Positions 1 to 8,513 of a DNA stretch of 64,000 bases are shown one piece after another. Each line of letters starts with the position of its first letter. Position 1 is the stretch's first letter. The stretch covers positions 8,001,501-8,065,500 of the forward strand of contig NZ_CP108538.1 of NCBI RefSeq assembly GCF_035994185.1, in the 5' to 3' direction. This stretch comes from Streptomyces sp. NBC_01217 (lineage in GTDB: Bacteria; Actinomycetota; Actinomycetes; Streptomycetales; Streptomycetaceae). The notes under the pieces are model-generated. The model saw only the letters and a program-made list of their open reading frames with translations. It did no database searches and had not been told where the DNA came from. Position numbers and translations under genes: made by a program.

Positions 1-1030
1 CCGCCTCGCGGTTGCCGAGGGTGATGGTGCCGGTCTTGTCCAGGAGCAGGGTGTTGATGTCGCCGGCGGCCTCGACCGCGCGGCCCGACATGGCGAGGAC
101 GTTGCGCTGAACGAGACGGTCCATGCCCGCGATACCGATCGCGGACAGCAGCGCGCCGATCGTCGTGGGGATGAGGGTGACCAGGAGGGCGACCAGCACG
201 GTGGTGGACTGGGCGGCGCCGGCGTGGTCGGCCATCGGCTGGAGTGTGACGACGACCAGGATGAAGACGATGGTCAGCGCGGCCAGCAGGATGTTCAGCG
301 CTATCTCGTTCGGGGTCTTCTGGCGGGAGGCGCCTTCGACGAGCGCGATCATGCGATCCAGGAAGGAGTGACCGGGGCGGGCGCTGACGCGGACCACGAT
401 CCGGTCCGACAGCACCGTCGTGCCGCCGGTGACGCCGCTGCGGTCGCCGCCGGACTCCCTTATGACGGGCGCCGACTCGCCGGTGACGGCGGATTCGTCG
501 ACCGCCGCGACGCCTTCGATGACGTCGCCGTCGGCGGGGATCAGCTCGCCCGCCTCGACCAGGACTACGTCGAGCGGCCTGAGGTCGGTGGCGGCCACCG
601 CCTCCGTCTCGGCGTGCCGCACATCGGTGCTGTAGCTCCAGTGGCGCAGGCGCAGCGCGACGGTGTCGGTGCGGGCCTTGCGCAGCGACTCGGCCTGCGC
701 CTTGCCGCGGCCCTCGGCGACGGCCTCCGCGAGGTTCGCGAAGACCACCGTCAGCCAGAGCCAGGCGCTGATCACCCAGGTGAAGACGGCTGGGTGGAGG
801 GCCGCGGAGAGCGTGGTCAGGACGGCTCCGACGGAGACGACGAACAGCACCGGGTTCTTGACGAGGACCCGCGGGTGCAGTTTGCGCAGCGCCTCGGGAA
901 AGGACCGCGCGAGCTGGGCGGGCTCGAACAGCCCGCTCGGTGCGCGGCGTCCAAGACCCCCCTGCGACCCGGGCTGGGGAGTGCGCTGAGAACGGGACGG
1001 CGGGGCCTGCTGGGGAGCGGCGGGAAACAT
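1..1030 (-). CDS. kdpB: KdpB, potassium-transporting P-type ATPase subunit B (third copy, truncated by window edge)
   Basis: Catalytic subunit of the high-affinity K+ pump; it hydrolyses ATP in the membrane complex. Only the first ~343 residues are inside the window. Visible are the N-terminal cytosolic segment, membrane helices, the TGES actuator motif, and the phosphorylation motif DKTGT with the aspartate at about residue 331. The ATG at 1030 has GAAGG five bases upstream. The sequence is clearly different from the other two kdpB genes of the window, so this is a third Kdp system and not a duplication of either. No kdpF or kdpA lies upstream; the next upstream gene is a Na+/H+ antiporter 391 bp away. 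If a full transporter exists, its kdpC and kdpA must lie to the left. Family assignment is firm; completeness cannot be judged. Confidence 0.95.
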   Translation of the reverse strand, partial: MFPAAPQQAPPSRSQRTPQPGSQGGLGRRAPSGLFEPAQLARSFPEALRKLHPRVLVKNPVLFVVSVGAVLTTLSAALHPAVFTWVISAWLWLTVVFANLAEAVAEGRGKAQAESLRKARTDTVALRLRHWSYSTDVRHAETEAVAATDLRPLDVVLVEAGELIPADGDVIEGVAAVDESAVTGESAPVIRESGGDRSGVTGGTTVLSDRIVVRVSARPGHSFLDRMIALVEGASRQKTPNEIALNILLAALTIVFILVVVTLQPMADHAGAAQSTTVLVALLVTLIPTTIGALLSAIGIAGMDRLVQRNVLAMSGRAVEAAGDINTLLLDKTGTITLGNREA

Positions 1031-1154
1031 GGGGACCTTCGTGCCTCGGTGGGGAACCGCGCCCACGCGCAGGGCGGCGCGTCGGCGACCGGTTGGGCTG
1101 ACAGAGCGAGTGGTGGCCGGCCGCCCCCGGCACCGCAGTGCTGGTCACGGGCAT

Positions 1155-1177
1155 GGGAGCACCCCATGGGTGCTCCC
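1155..1177 (-). promoter_or_regulatory. Perfect 10-bp hairpin in the kdpB leader
   Basis: GGGAGCACCC and GGGTGCTCCC form a perfect 10-bp stem around a 3-base loop, about 125 bases upstream of the kdpB start at 1030. No T-run follows on the minus strand, so it does not look like an intrinsic terminator. It could be a dyad operator or a leader-RNA structure. The role is inferred from position only. Confidence 0.5.
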
Positions 1178-1295
1178 CGGAGGAGAGCCGCCATGCCACT
1201 GACGTCCGCGTGCCTCTCCGGCGGCCGAGGGGAAATCTAGCCCGGCCGGATGCCCGAACTGCGCCGTTCAGCGTGGTATTTGCGCCTCTCTTACG

Positions 1296-1320
1296 GCTCT
1301 TCGGGCGGCCGCATAAGAGC
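1296..1320 (-). terminator. Possible weak terminator after the antiporter gene
   Basis: GCTCTT and AAGAGC form a 6-bp stem around a 13-base loop that itself contains a GCGGCCGC palindrome. It lies ~100 bases past the antiporter stop. No T-run follows. The rest of 1031-1421 shows nothing coding. Confidence 0.3.
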
Positions 1321-1421
1321 ATCGTCAAGATTGGCTGAGAGGGCATCAGGGAGTCGCGGGCCGGGCAGCCCAGGGCGTCGCCCTTCCGGGCCTCGGAAGC
1401 GGATGTGCGCTCGCATTCCCA

Positions 1422-2996
1422 CTAGGCGTCCGCGAGGCGCGCCTCCTCCAGGTCCAGTGAGCGTTGCAGCCGGCGGCGGGTCGTGTCGCTTATGCGGTGC
1501 TCGTCGTAGAGGCGCTGGAGCTCGGCCCCCTCCACGTCGATCAGGTCGCGGCGCAACTGGCGGAAGGTGAGTTCGGCGGACTCCGTGGGGGTCCCGCCGC
1601 CGTTTTCCTGCGCGAGCCGGTCGCGGGCGTGATCGAGCCGGGCCGTCAGGCCGCGGCGGAGGCGGTCCAGGACGACGTCCGGGACGGCTTCCAGGTCCGA
1701 GATCTCCTCCAGGCGGCTCAGCCCCGCCGTCGCCAGGCTGCAGCGGGCCTCGGCCTCCTCCCGCTCCGTGTGGTCGGGTTCCAGGGCGATGCCGGAGCGG
1801 CGGACGACCGAGGAGAGGGAGAAGCCCTGAACGACGAGGGTGGCGACCACGACCGAAGTGGTGAGAACGAGGACGAGGGGCCGTTCCGAGAGCGTGACCC
1901 CCGCCTTTGTGGTCACCGGGATGGACAGGGCGGCGGCCAGCGGTACGACACCCCGGGTGCCGGCCCAGGTCAGCACCACCGGCACTCGCCAGTTCATGCG
2001 CTGGATGCCGCCCCTGCGCTGCACCACCGCCGACAGTGGCGCCAGCCACAGCATGCGCATGGCGATCAGCGTGGCGGCAACGGCGAGCGCGTACAGCGGC
2101 CACGCCCGGTCGCCGTCGGAGAGCGCGCGTACTTGGGACGGCAGGGCCAGGCCGATGAGGCTGAAGACGACGCTCTCCAGCAGGAAGACGACGGTGCCGT
2201 AGACGGCGTGCAGCTGGAGCCGTATGCGGGCGTTGGTGAGCCGGTTGCCCCGGCCGCCCAGGACGACACCGGCCACCACCACGGAGGTGACACCCGACGC
2301 GTGCGCCGCCTCGGCCAGAACGTAGGCCGCGTACGGGGTGACGAGGGAAGTCACCGTCTCCAGGACCGGGTCCTCCGTACGCCTGCGGATCATGGCCACC
2401 ACCCCCGCAACGGCCGCTCCGGTGACCATGCCGCCGCCGGCCAGCAGCGCGAACTCTCCTGCTGCCGCACCCCAGCCGACCGCCGCCGATGCGACGGCGA
2501 CGCTCACCGCGACCCGGAACAGGACCAGTGACGTCGCGTCGTTGAACAGGCTCTCGGCCTGGACCAGTACCTGCACCTTGGGCGGCAGCGCCAGGCGCCT
2601 GCCCAGCGCGGTGACGGCCACCGGATCCGTACTGGCCAGCACCGCGCCCAGCACCAGCGCCATGGGCCACGACAGCGGGGTGACGAGGGACGCCACCGCG
2701 CCGACCGCTGCCGCTGAGGCCAGCACCAGACCGATCGACAGCACCCCGACCGGCTTCCACACCGCGCGCAGCTCGCGCCAGGGCAGTTCCTCGGCACTCG
2801 CGTACAGCAGTGGTGGCAGCACGACGAGCCCGATGATCTCCGGACTGATCTGTATTTCGGGAGTGCCGGGCAGCAGGGCGACGGCGAGGCCGGCGACCAC
2901 AAGGAGAGAGGGAGCGGGGATCCGCCAGCGGCGTGCGAAGGTTGCCACCACGGTGGCGAGTACCACGAGAGCCAGAACCGTCCCTACGCTGCGCAT
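1422..2996 (-). CDS. CPA1-family Na+/H+ antiporter
   Basis: A 524-residue membrane antiporter of the monovalent cation:proton antiporter-1 family (NhaP/YjcE-like). It exchanges cytosolic Na+ (or K+) for protons. About 12 hydrophobic segments fill residues 1-400. ASTDPVAV near residue 140 and ESLFNDATSLV near residue 170 are the family signature, with the ion-binding Asp pair region. A charged, coiled C-terminal tail (about residues 420-524) is cytoplasmic and probably regulatory. It starts with ATG at 2996, divergent from the orphan kdpD. The intergenic region holds the TGTCAA direct repeats, so the antiporter may share potassium/osmotic control. Ion specificity cannot be read from sequence. 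Confidence 0.9.
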   Translation of the reverse strand: MRSVGTVLALVVLATVVATFARRWRIPAPSLLVVAGLAVALLPGTPEIQISPEIIGLVVLPPLLYASAEELPWRELRAVWKPVGVLSIGLVLASAAAVGAVASLVTPLSWPMALVLGAVLASTDPVAVTALGRRLALPPKVQVLVQAESLFNDATSLVLFRVAVSVAVASAAVGWGAAAGEFALLAGGGMVTGAAVAGVVAMIRRRTEDPVLETVTSLVTPYAAYVLAEAAHASGVTSVVVAGVVLGGRGNRLTNARIRLQLHAVYGTVVFLLESVVFSLIGLALPSQVRALSDGDRAWPLYALAVAATLIAMRMLWLAPLSAVVQRRGGIQRMNWRVPVVLTWAGTRGVVPLAAALSIPVTTKAGVTLSERPLVLVLTTSVVVATLVVQGFSLSSVVRRSGIALEPDHTEREEAEARCSLATAGLSRLEEISDLEAVPDVVLDRLRRGLTARLDHARDRLAQENGGGTPTESAELTFRQLRRDLIDVEGAELQRLYDEHRISDTTRRRLQRSLDLEEARLADA

Positions 2997-3086
2997 GCCG
3001 TCCCCTTGGCCATGAGAAGGAGACCTTGTGGCTCCCTGCCGACCAGACTTCCCGGCACACCGCTTTCACCCTATCGGTCCAGGGAT

Positions 3087-3137
3087 TGTCAAAGTGCTGT
3101 CAACGTCCGGGTGACCCGCGTCAAGGTTGTGTCAAAG
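3087..3137. promoter_or_regulatory. Direct-repeat operator, candidate KdpE site (antiporter / kdpD1 intergenic)
   Basis: Copies of TGTCAA(A/C)G or CGTCAAGG start at 3087, 3098, 3119 and 3130, i.e. steps of 11, 21 and 11 bp. Between 3098 and 3119 sits a weaker GGGTGACC unit. Heptamer-like direct repeats one helical turn apart are typical of OmpR/PhoB-family regulators, and KdpE belongs to that family. The same 21 + 11 spacing recurs at 6532-6574 upstream of kdpFABC. The binding protein is inferred. Confidence 0.6.
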
Positions 3138-3199
3138 GGTGCGCCGAGCGGCTCGCACAAGCGCTTCCGTAGAAGGAAGGAACCCTTCCCTCCGGGGAG

Positions 3200-5776
3200 T
3201 TGAACGCCAGTGAGCGGAGCGCGTCGGCTGCGATGAGTGACGTACGGGCCAACATGACTGACGTACGGACCGGCGGCGGTGATGTACGCCCCGGGCGCCT
3301 GAAGGTCTACCTCGGGGCCGCCCCGGGGGTGGGCAAGACATACCGCATGCTCGACGAGGCGCGGCGCAGGGCGGCGCGCGGCGCCGATGTCGTCGTGGGG
3401 TTCGTCGAATGCCACGGGCGCCCCGGTACGGAGGCGATGCTGGACGGCCTGGAAGTCGTCGAGCGGGCCTCGCGAACCTACCGCGGCGGTGAGTTCACGG
3501 AGATGGACCTCGGCGCGGTCCTCGCGCGCCGTCCGCAGGTCGCGATCGTCGACGAGATCGCCCACAGCAACGTCCCCGGCGGCGGCCGCAACCCAAAGCG
3601 CTGGCAGGACGTGGAGGAGCTGCTCGCGGCGGGGATCGATGTCATCAGCGCGCTCAACATCCAGCATCTCGAATCCCTCAACGACGTCGTCGAGAAGATC
3701 ACCGGGGTGCCGCAGCACGAGACGGTGCCCGATGAGGTCGTCCGCAGAGCCCATCAGATCGAGTTGGTGGACATGCCGCCCGAAGGGCTGCGTCGCCGGA
3801 TGGCGCACGGCAACATCTATGCGCCCGCGAAGGTCGACGCGGCGCTCGCCAACTACTTCCGACCCGGCAATCTCACTGCGCTGCGTCAGCTTGCCCTGCT
3901 GTGGGTGGCCGACCGCGCCGACGAGGCGCTTCAGTCGTACCGCTTTGAGCACGGCATCGGTGGGGTCTGGGAGATTCGGGAGCGCGTCGTGGTCGCGCTG
4001 ACCGGCGGCCCCGAGGGCGACACCCTCATCCGGCGGGCCGCCCGTATCGCCGACCGGTCGGCCGGCGGTGACCTGCTCGCCGTCCACGTCACGCGCAGCG
4101 ACGGGCTCGCCGCGGGCGCCTCGCACGCTTCCCTGGTCCGGCAGCGGAGGCTGGTCGAGGACCTCGGCGGCAGCTACCACTCCGTGGTCGGCGACGACGT
4201 CGCCACCGCCCTGGTGGAGTTCGCGCGTGCCGAGAACGCCACCCAGCTCGTGCTCGGCACCAGCCGCCGGGGCCGCCTCGAACGCTTCGTCACCGGACGC
4301 GGCACCGGCGAGACGGTCGTCGAACTCTCCGGCGACATCGACATCCACACGGTCACGCACGAACGCGCCGGGGGCGGCACGCTGCTGCCCTCGCGCCGAC
4401 GTACTCTGCCGACCGTGCGCCGGATCGCGGGCCCGGTCGCCGGTCTCCTGCTGCCGGTGGCGCTCACCTTCCTGTTGGATCTGGACGCAGCCCGGGGCAG
4501 GCTCAACCTCACCAGCGAGGCACTGCTCTTCCTGCTCACCGTGGTGGGGGTGGCCTGCATAGGCGGGGTCGCGTCGGCGGTGATCGCGTCGGTGACGGCG
4601 TCCCTGCTGCTCAACTACTGGTTCATCCCGCCCATCGGGCAATTCACGCTGAACGATCCGAATGCGCTGCTGGCCCTCGCGGTCTTCGCGGTGGTGGCCG
4701 CCATAGTGGCCGCTGTCGTCGACCGTTCACTGCGTCTGTCGCGGCGCTCGGCGCGGGCCACCGCCGAGGCGGAGACCATGTCGTCCCTCGCGGGCACCAT
4801 TGTGCGCGGCGGCGCGACGATCCCGGCACTGGTGGAGCGTATCCGCGAGACCTTCGGCATGGACTCGGCGGAGCTGGTGGACGAGCCGCCCGCAGGGGAC
4901 GACGTGACGGCCGTACCCGCGGGATCCGGCGCCTTCCTGGTGCTGCGCGGCCGCCCTCTCCCGTCCTCCGAACGGCGCGTCCTGGTCGCCTTCGCGGCGC
5001 ACGTGGGCGCTGCCGTCGAACGGGCCCGGCTCGCCGAGGCCGCCGCCGAGGTCGAACCGGTCAAGGCTGCCGACCGGATGCGCACGGCGCTGCTGCGGGC
5101 GGTCGGCCACGATCTGCGCACCCCGCTCGCCGCCGGCTGGGCAGCCGTCTCCTCTCTGCGCAGCCGTGACGTGGAGTTCTCCGACGAGGACCGGGGCGAG
5201 CTCCTCGCCACCGCCGACGAGTCGATGGCCAAGCTGAACCGCCTGGTGGAGAACCTGCTCGACCTCAGCCGGCTGCAGGCAGGGGCGCTCACCCTGAACC
5301 TGCGCGCCACCACGTTCGAAGAGGTCCTGCCGGCGGCGCTGGCGGACACCCCTGAGGTCGAGGTGGGGGACCTGGAGGAGGTTCCGGCCGTGCTGGCCGA
5401 TCCGCCCCTGCTGGAGCGGGTGGTCGCCAACCTCGCGGGCAACGCCGCCCGCCACAGCCCGGCCGGGCACAAGGTGCTGCTGACCGCCAGCATTCACGCA
5501 GGCCGCGCCGAACTGCGCGTCGTCGACCGCGGCCCCGGCCTCCCGCCGACCGACCGCGACCGCCTCTTCGAACCCTTCCAGCGCTTCGGCGACACCGACA
5601 ACACCACCGGACTCGGCCTGGGCCTGGCCCTCTCCCGGGGCCTGACCGAGGCGATGGACGGCACCCTCACTCCGGAGGACACGCCCGGCGGGGGCCTGAC
5701 CATGGTGTTGTCCCTGCCCTTCGCCGAGCGGGCGGAGCACCCCCGCGGTACGCAGAGCGCAAGACAGGGCGTATGA
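3200..5776 (+). CDS. kdpD: KdpD-type sensor histidine kinase, orphan copy
   Basis: An 858-residue membrane sensor kinase for potassium/turgor control. In order: KdpD cytosolic sensor domain with Walker A GAAPGVGKT (about residues 38-46) and VDEIAHSN; a universal-stress-like domain (about 260-390); four membrane helices of the DUF4118 region (about 410-510); a GAF-like stretch; dimerisation domain with phospho-acceptor His about 637 in GHDLRTPL; HATPase with NAARHSP, DRGPGLP and GLGLGL. The longest frame begins with TTG at 3200 right after GGGGAG. ATG at 3233 or 3254 would keep the whole Walker domain, so the start is uncertain. No response-regulator gene is adjacent; the nearest kdpE is at 11425. 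It probably signals through that KdpE or one outside the window. Confidence 0.9.
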   Translation: MNASERSASAAMSDVRANMTDVRTGGGDVRPGRLKVYLGAAPGVGKTYRMLDEARRRAARGADVVVGFVECHGRPGTEAMLDGLEVVERASRTYRGGEFTEMDLGAVLARRPQVAIVDEIAHSNVPGGGRNPKRWQDVEELLAAGIDVISALNIQHLESLNDVVEKITGVPQHETVPDEVVRRAHQIELVDMPPEGLRRRMAHGNIYAPAKVDAALANYFRPGNLTALRQLALLWVADRADEALQSYRFEHGIGGVWEIRERVVVALTGGPEGDTLIRRAARIADRSAGGDLLAVHVTRSDGLAAGASHASLVRQRRLVEDLGGSYHSVVGDDVATALVEFARAENATQLVLGTSRRGRLERFVTGRGTGETVVELSGDIDIHTVTHERAGGGTLLPSRRRTLPTVRRIAGPVAGLLLPVALTFLLDLDAARGRLNLTSEALLFLLTVVGVACIGGVASAVIASVTASLLLNYWFIPPIGQFTLNDPNALLALAVFAVVAAIVAAVVDRSLRLSRRSARATAEAETMSSLAGTIVRGGATIPALVERIRETFGMDSAELVDEPPAGDDVTAVPAGSGAFLVLRGRPLPSSERRVLVAFAAHVGAAVERARLAEAAAEVEPVKAADRMRTALLRAVGHDLRTPLAAGWAAVSSLRSRDVEFSDEDRGELLATADESMAKLNRLVENLLDLSRLQAGALTLNLRATTFEEVLPAALADTPEVEVGDLEEVPAVLADPPLLERVVANLAGNAARHSPAGHKVLLTASIHAGRAELRVVDRGPGLPPTDRDRLFEPFQRFGDTDNTTGLGLGLALSRGLTEAMDGTLTPEDTPGGGLTMVLSLPFAERAEHPRGTQSARQGV

Positions 5777-5797
5777 GACCACCCGGCTGTGTCGGGC

Positions 5798-6418
5798 TCA
5801 GTCCAGGTCGGACACTTTGAACACGGTCGAGGCCGTCTCGCGGTCGATGCGCTTCGAGATCTGGCGCAGCGCGGTCGCCCCGCAGGTCAGGGATCCGCTG
5901 GCGTCGGATCTGCGGGCGTCCTCGTTGAGGCGGTGCCACAGATCGGGGTTGTTCACGAGGACCTCGGGGTTGATCTCGACGCGTCCGCCGAAAGCGTCCC
6001 GCAGGCGGAGCCGTTGGGAGACGCCGTCCAGGCAGCGCACGGACACCAACACGTCGGTGCGCACCCGCCGCTCCCGCAGGAGACCGCGTGAGGCCAGCCA
6101 GCCCTCGCCCGCGGTGACCCGGGCGGGGTAGAGGACCACGAACAGGAGGACGGCGAGCCCGGCCCACAGCGTGCCGCGTACGGTCGTGAGACTGTCGGCC
6201 CCCCAGTCGACCAGCAGCAGAAGGCCGAGGAGCGCGGCCGAGCAACGGATCGCGCTGCGCAGGTCCCTTGCCCAGCGGCGGTCGTACGTCACCTCCGCGG
6301 GGGGTTCTTCGTGACTGTGGCCCGCGTCGTGTCGCGCGGCGCTGCGGCGTCCCATGGCGCCGACGGTAGAGCCCCGGGGGAGCCGGGCCCTGTACCTTGA
6401 CGCGGCTCTGATGGGCAT
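5798..6418 (-). CDS. Predicted two-helix membrane protein, unknown function
   Basis: A 206-residue protein. Residues ~60-105 hold two hydrophobic helices separated by a short loop. The C-terminal ~100 residues are soluble and rich in beta-type and charged segments, reminiscent of small bacterial PH-like or YcxB-like membrane proteins, but no family signature is certain. The ATG at 6418 is chosen because AAGGAGG lies six bases upstream; a shorter start at 6355 has no ribosome binding site. It ends 21 bases from the convergent kdpD1 stop and its start faces the kdpFABC promoter, so it may be divergently controlled with that operon. Function not recognised. Confidence 0.7.
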   Translation of the reverse strand: MPIRAASRYRARLPRGSTVGAMGRRSAARHDAGHSHEEPPAEVTYDRRWARDLRSAIRCSAALLGLLLLVDWGADSLTTVRGTLWAGLAVLLFVVLYPARVTAGEGWLASRGLLRERRVRTDVLVSVRCLDGVSQRLRLRDAFGGRVEINPEVLVNNPDLWHRLNEDARRSDASGSLTCGATALRQISKRIDRETASTVFKVSDLD

Positions 6419-6531
6419 CCTGCCCCTCCTTGACGCCCCCGAGCCCGGAACCCGCGTGACCGTGCCGATCCCCGCGGTGGAGCCCGACCGGCTGTGGCAG
6501 CGGCAGATGGATCAGTTGTCCGTAAGAGTTC

Positions 6532-6574
6532 TGTCAAAGGCGTACGAGCTGCCGTAAAGGAGGTGTCAACGGCG
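6532..6574 (+). promoter_or_regulatory. Direct-repeat operator, candidate KdpE site of kdpFABCED
   Basis: TGTCAAAGG at 6532, CGTAAAGG at 6553 and TGTCAACGG at 6564: spacing 21 then 11 bp, identical to the element at 3098-3137. It ends ~70 bases before the first reading frame of the operon, so it would sit at or near the promoter. Assigned to KdpE by inference because both target loci are kdp genes. Confidence 0.6.
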
Positions 6575-6645
6575 ACCGATTCCGGCCATGGAGACGCTTT
6601 CCTCTAACCGTCCGTTCGATTCCGTACCTCATTCAGGAGCTCACG

Positions 6646-6729
6646 ATGGCCGATGTGGCCTTCGTCGTCATCACGATCGCGGTGTTCGCGTTGGTGGCTG
6701 TCGTTGCCAAGGGGGTGGCGAAGCTGTGA
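6646..6729 (+). CDS. 27-residue single-helix membrane peptide ahead of kdpF
   Basis: A tiny frame of 27 codons that starts MADVAFVV and ends KGVAKL. It has one hydrophobic helix (about residues 4-20) and a basic tail, so an N-out/C-in peptide is likely. ATG at 6646 has AGGAG seven bases upstream, a strong site. Its stop overlaps the kdpF GTG start (GTGA at 6726-6729), so the two are translationally coupled. It resembles KdpF in size and layout but is a separate peptide. It could stabilise or modulate the Kdp complex, or act only as a leader that couples translation. No function is established from the sequence. Confidence 0.7.
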   Translation: MADVAFVVITIAVFALVAVVAKGVAKL

Positions 6730-6815
6730 CTGCCGAGAACGTTGTCGGTCTGATCGTGGCCGTTGCCCTGCTGGGCTATCTCGTCCTCGCCCTTCTGTAT
6801 CCGGAGAGGTTCTGA
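6726..6815 (+). CDS. kdpF: KdpF, small subunit of the Kdp K+ ATPase
   Basis: A 29-residue single-span peptide starting MTAENVVGL and ending YPERF. In known Kdp complexes KdpF packs against KdpA and stabilises the pump. GTG start at 6726 overlaps the stop of the preceding 27-residue peptide. kdpA starts eight bases after its stop. The length and the acidic-start, hydrophobic-core, PE(R/K)F-end pattern match actinobacterial KdpF, and the paralogue at 19657-19746 ends PEKF. Confidence 0.88.
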   Translation: MTAENVVGLIVAVALLGYLVLALLYPERF

Positions 6816-6822
6816 GCCCGAT

Positions 6823-8487
6823 ATGAGCCCTGTCCTCGCTGGTGTGCTCCAGTTGCTCGCGCTCGTTGTGGCGTTGGGTCTGGCATACCGTCCGCTTGGT
6901 GACTACATGGCCGCCGTCTACTCCTCGAAGAAGCATCTGCGGGTCGAGAAGTGGATATACAAGGCCATCGGTGCCGATCCGAATACGGAGATGCGCTGGC
7001 CCGCGTATCTGCGTGGGGTGCTCGCGTTCTCCGCGGTGAGTGTCCTTTTCCTTTATCTGCTGCAGCGTCTGCAGGGCGGTCTGCCCGGGTCGCTGGGTTT
7101 TGCGTCGATCGATCCGGATCAGGCGTTCAACACGGCGGCGTCGTTCGTGGCCAACACGAACTGGCAGTCGTATTACGGCGAGCAGGCGATGGGCCATGTC
7201 GTGCAGACCGGTGGTCTGGCGGTGCAGAACTTCGTCTCGGCGTCGGTCGGTATCGCGGTCGCGGTGGCGCTGGTGCGTGGTTTCGCCCGTTCCCGTACGG
7301 GTGAGCTGGGCAATTTCTGGTCCGATCTGGTGCGTGGCACCGTGCGGATCCTGTTGCCGGTCTCGGTGGTCGCGGCGGTGGTCCTGGTCGCGTGCGGTGC
7401 GATCCAGAACTTCTCCGGTATTCATGGTGTCGGGCAGTTCTTGGGTGGTTCGCAGGAGTGGAACGGCGGGGCGGTCGCCTCGCAGGAGGCGATCAAGGAG
7501 CTGGGCACGAACGGTGGCGGTTACTTCAACGCCAACTCGGCTCATCCGTTCGAGAATCCCGGGGGGCTCTCCAATCTTCTGGAGATTTTCCTGATTCTGG
7601 TCATTCCGTTCGCGTTGACGCGGACTTTCGGCCGGATGGTCGGTTCGCTGAAGCAGGGTTACGCGATCCTGGCGGCGATGGGTGTCATCTGGCTGGGTTT
7701 CACGGCGTTGATGATGTGGACGGAGTTCGCGCATCACGGTCCGGCGTTCGATATCGCGGGCGGGGCGATGGAGGGGAAGGAGACGCGGTTCGGGGTCGGT
7801 GGTTCGTCGATCTTCGCGGTGGCGACGACGCTGACGTCGACCGGTGCGGTGAACTCGTTCCATTCCTCGTTCACGGGTCTTGGCGGCGGGATCACGATGC
7901 TGGGCATGCAGCTGGGCGAGATCGCGCCCGGTGGTGTCGGTTCGGGTCTGTACGGCATGCTGATCATGGCGGTGATCGCGGTGTTCCTGGCGGGTCTGAT
8001 GGTCGGGCGTACGCCGGAGTATCTGGGGAAGAAGATCGGCACGCGGGAGATCAAGCTCGCGGCCTGTTACATCCTGGTCACCCCGGCGCTGGTGCTGTGC
8101 TTCACCGCTGCGGCGATGGCCCTGCCCACCCCGGCCAACTCGATGACCAACTCCGGTGCGCATGGTTTCTCCGAGATTCTGTATGCGTATACGTCGGGTG
8201 CGAACAACAACGGTTCGGCGTTCGCGGGGCTGAACGCGGACACGCAGTGGTTCAACACGACGATCGGTCTTGCGATGCTGCTGGGCCGGTTCCTGCCGAT
8301 CGTGTTCGTCCTGGCGCTGGCCGGCTCGCTGGCCGGGCAGAAGCCCGTCCCGGCGACCGCGGGGACCCTGGGCACGCACAAGCCGCTGTTCAGCGGGCTG
8401 CTGGTCGGCACGATCCTGATCATCACCGGTCTGACCTACTTCCCGGCCCTGGCGCTGGGGCCGCTGGCCGAAGGGCTGGCGTCATGA
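6823..8487 (+). CDS. kdpA: KdpA, K+-binding and translocating subunit
   Basis: A 554-residue membrane protein that forms the selectivity filter of the Kdp pump; it is a member of the superfamily of K+ transporters. About ten membrane helices are visible. Filter-type loops include [14 protein letters not shown] near residue 105, [19 protein letters not shown] near residue 230, a Gly-rich loop in the middle and [12 protein letters not shown] near residue 465. Length is normal for the family (about 555). ATG at 6823 lies eight bases after kdpF; a GGAGAGG inside the kdpF end can serve it. Its stop overlaps a possible kdpB ATG at 8484. It works with KdpB, KdpC and KdpF in the cytoplasmic membrane. 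Confidence 0.97.
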   Translation: MSPVLAGVLQLLALVVALGLAYRPLGDYMAAVYSSKKHLRVEKWIYKAIGADPNTEMRWPAYLRGVLAFSAVSVLFLYLLQRLQGGLPGSLGFASIDPDQAFNTAASFVANTNWQSYYGEQAMGHVVQTGGLAVQNFVSASVGIAVAVALVRGFARSRTGELGNFWSDLVRGTVRILLPVSVVAAVVLVACGAIQNFSGIHGVGQFLGGSQEWNGGAVASQEAIKELGTNGGGYFNANSAHPFENPGGLSNLLEIFLILVIPFALTRTFGRMVGSLKQGYAILAAMGVIWLGFTALMMWTEFAHHGPAFDIAGGAMEGKETRFGVGGSSIFAVATTLTSTGAVNSFHSSFTGLGGGITMLGMQLGEIAPGGVGSGLYGMLIMAVIAVFLAGLMVGRTPEYLGKKIGTREIKLAACYILVTPALVLCFTAAAMALPTPANSMTNSGAHGFSEILYAYTSGANNNGSAFAGLNADTQWFNTTIGLAMLLGRFLPIVFVLALAGSLAGQKPVPATAGTLGTHKPLFSGLLVGTILIITGLTYFPALALGPLAEGLAS

Positions 8488-8513
8488 CCACTCGTACGAA
8501 GCAAGAGGACTCG

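Noticed and set aside
3016..3203. Start of kdpD1 at positions upstream of 3200
   Set aside because: The sensor domain and Walker A lie well downstream, and no ribosome site precedes earlier codons; the region holds the direct repeats.
6354..6557. Plus-strand 67-codon frame before the kdp operon
   Set aside because: Overlaps the divergent membrane-protein start, has no ribosome site and ends inside the operator region.
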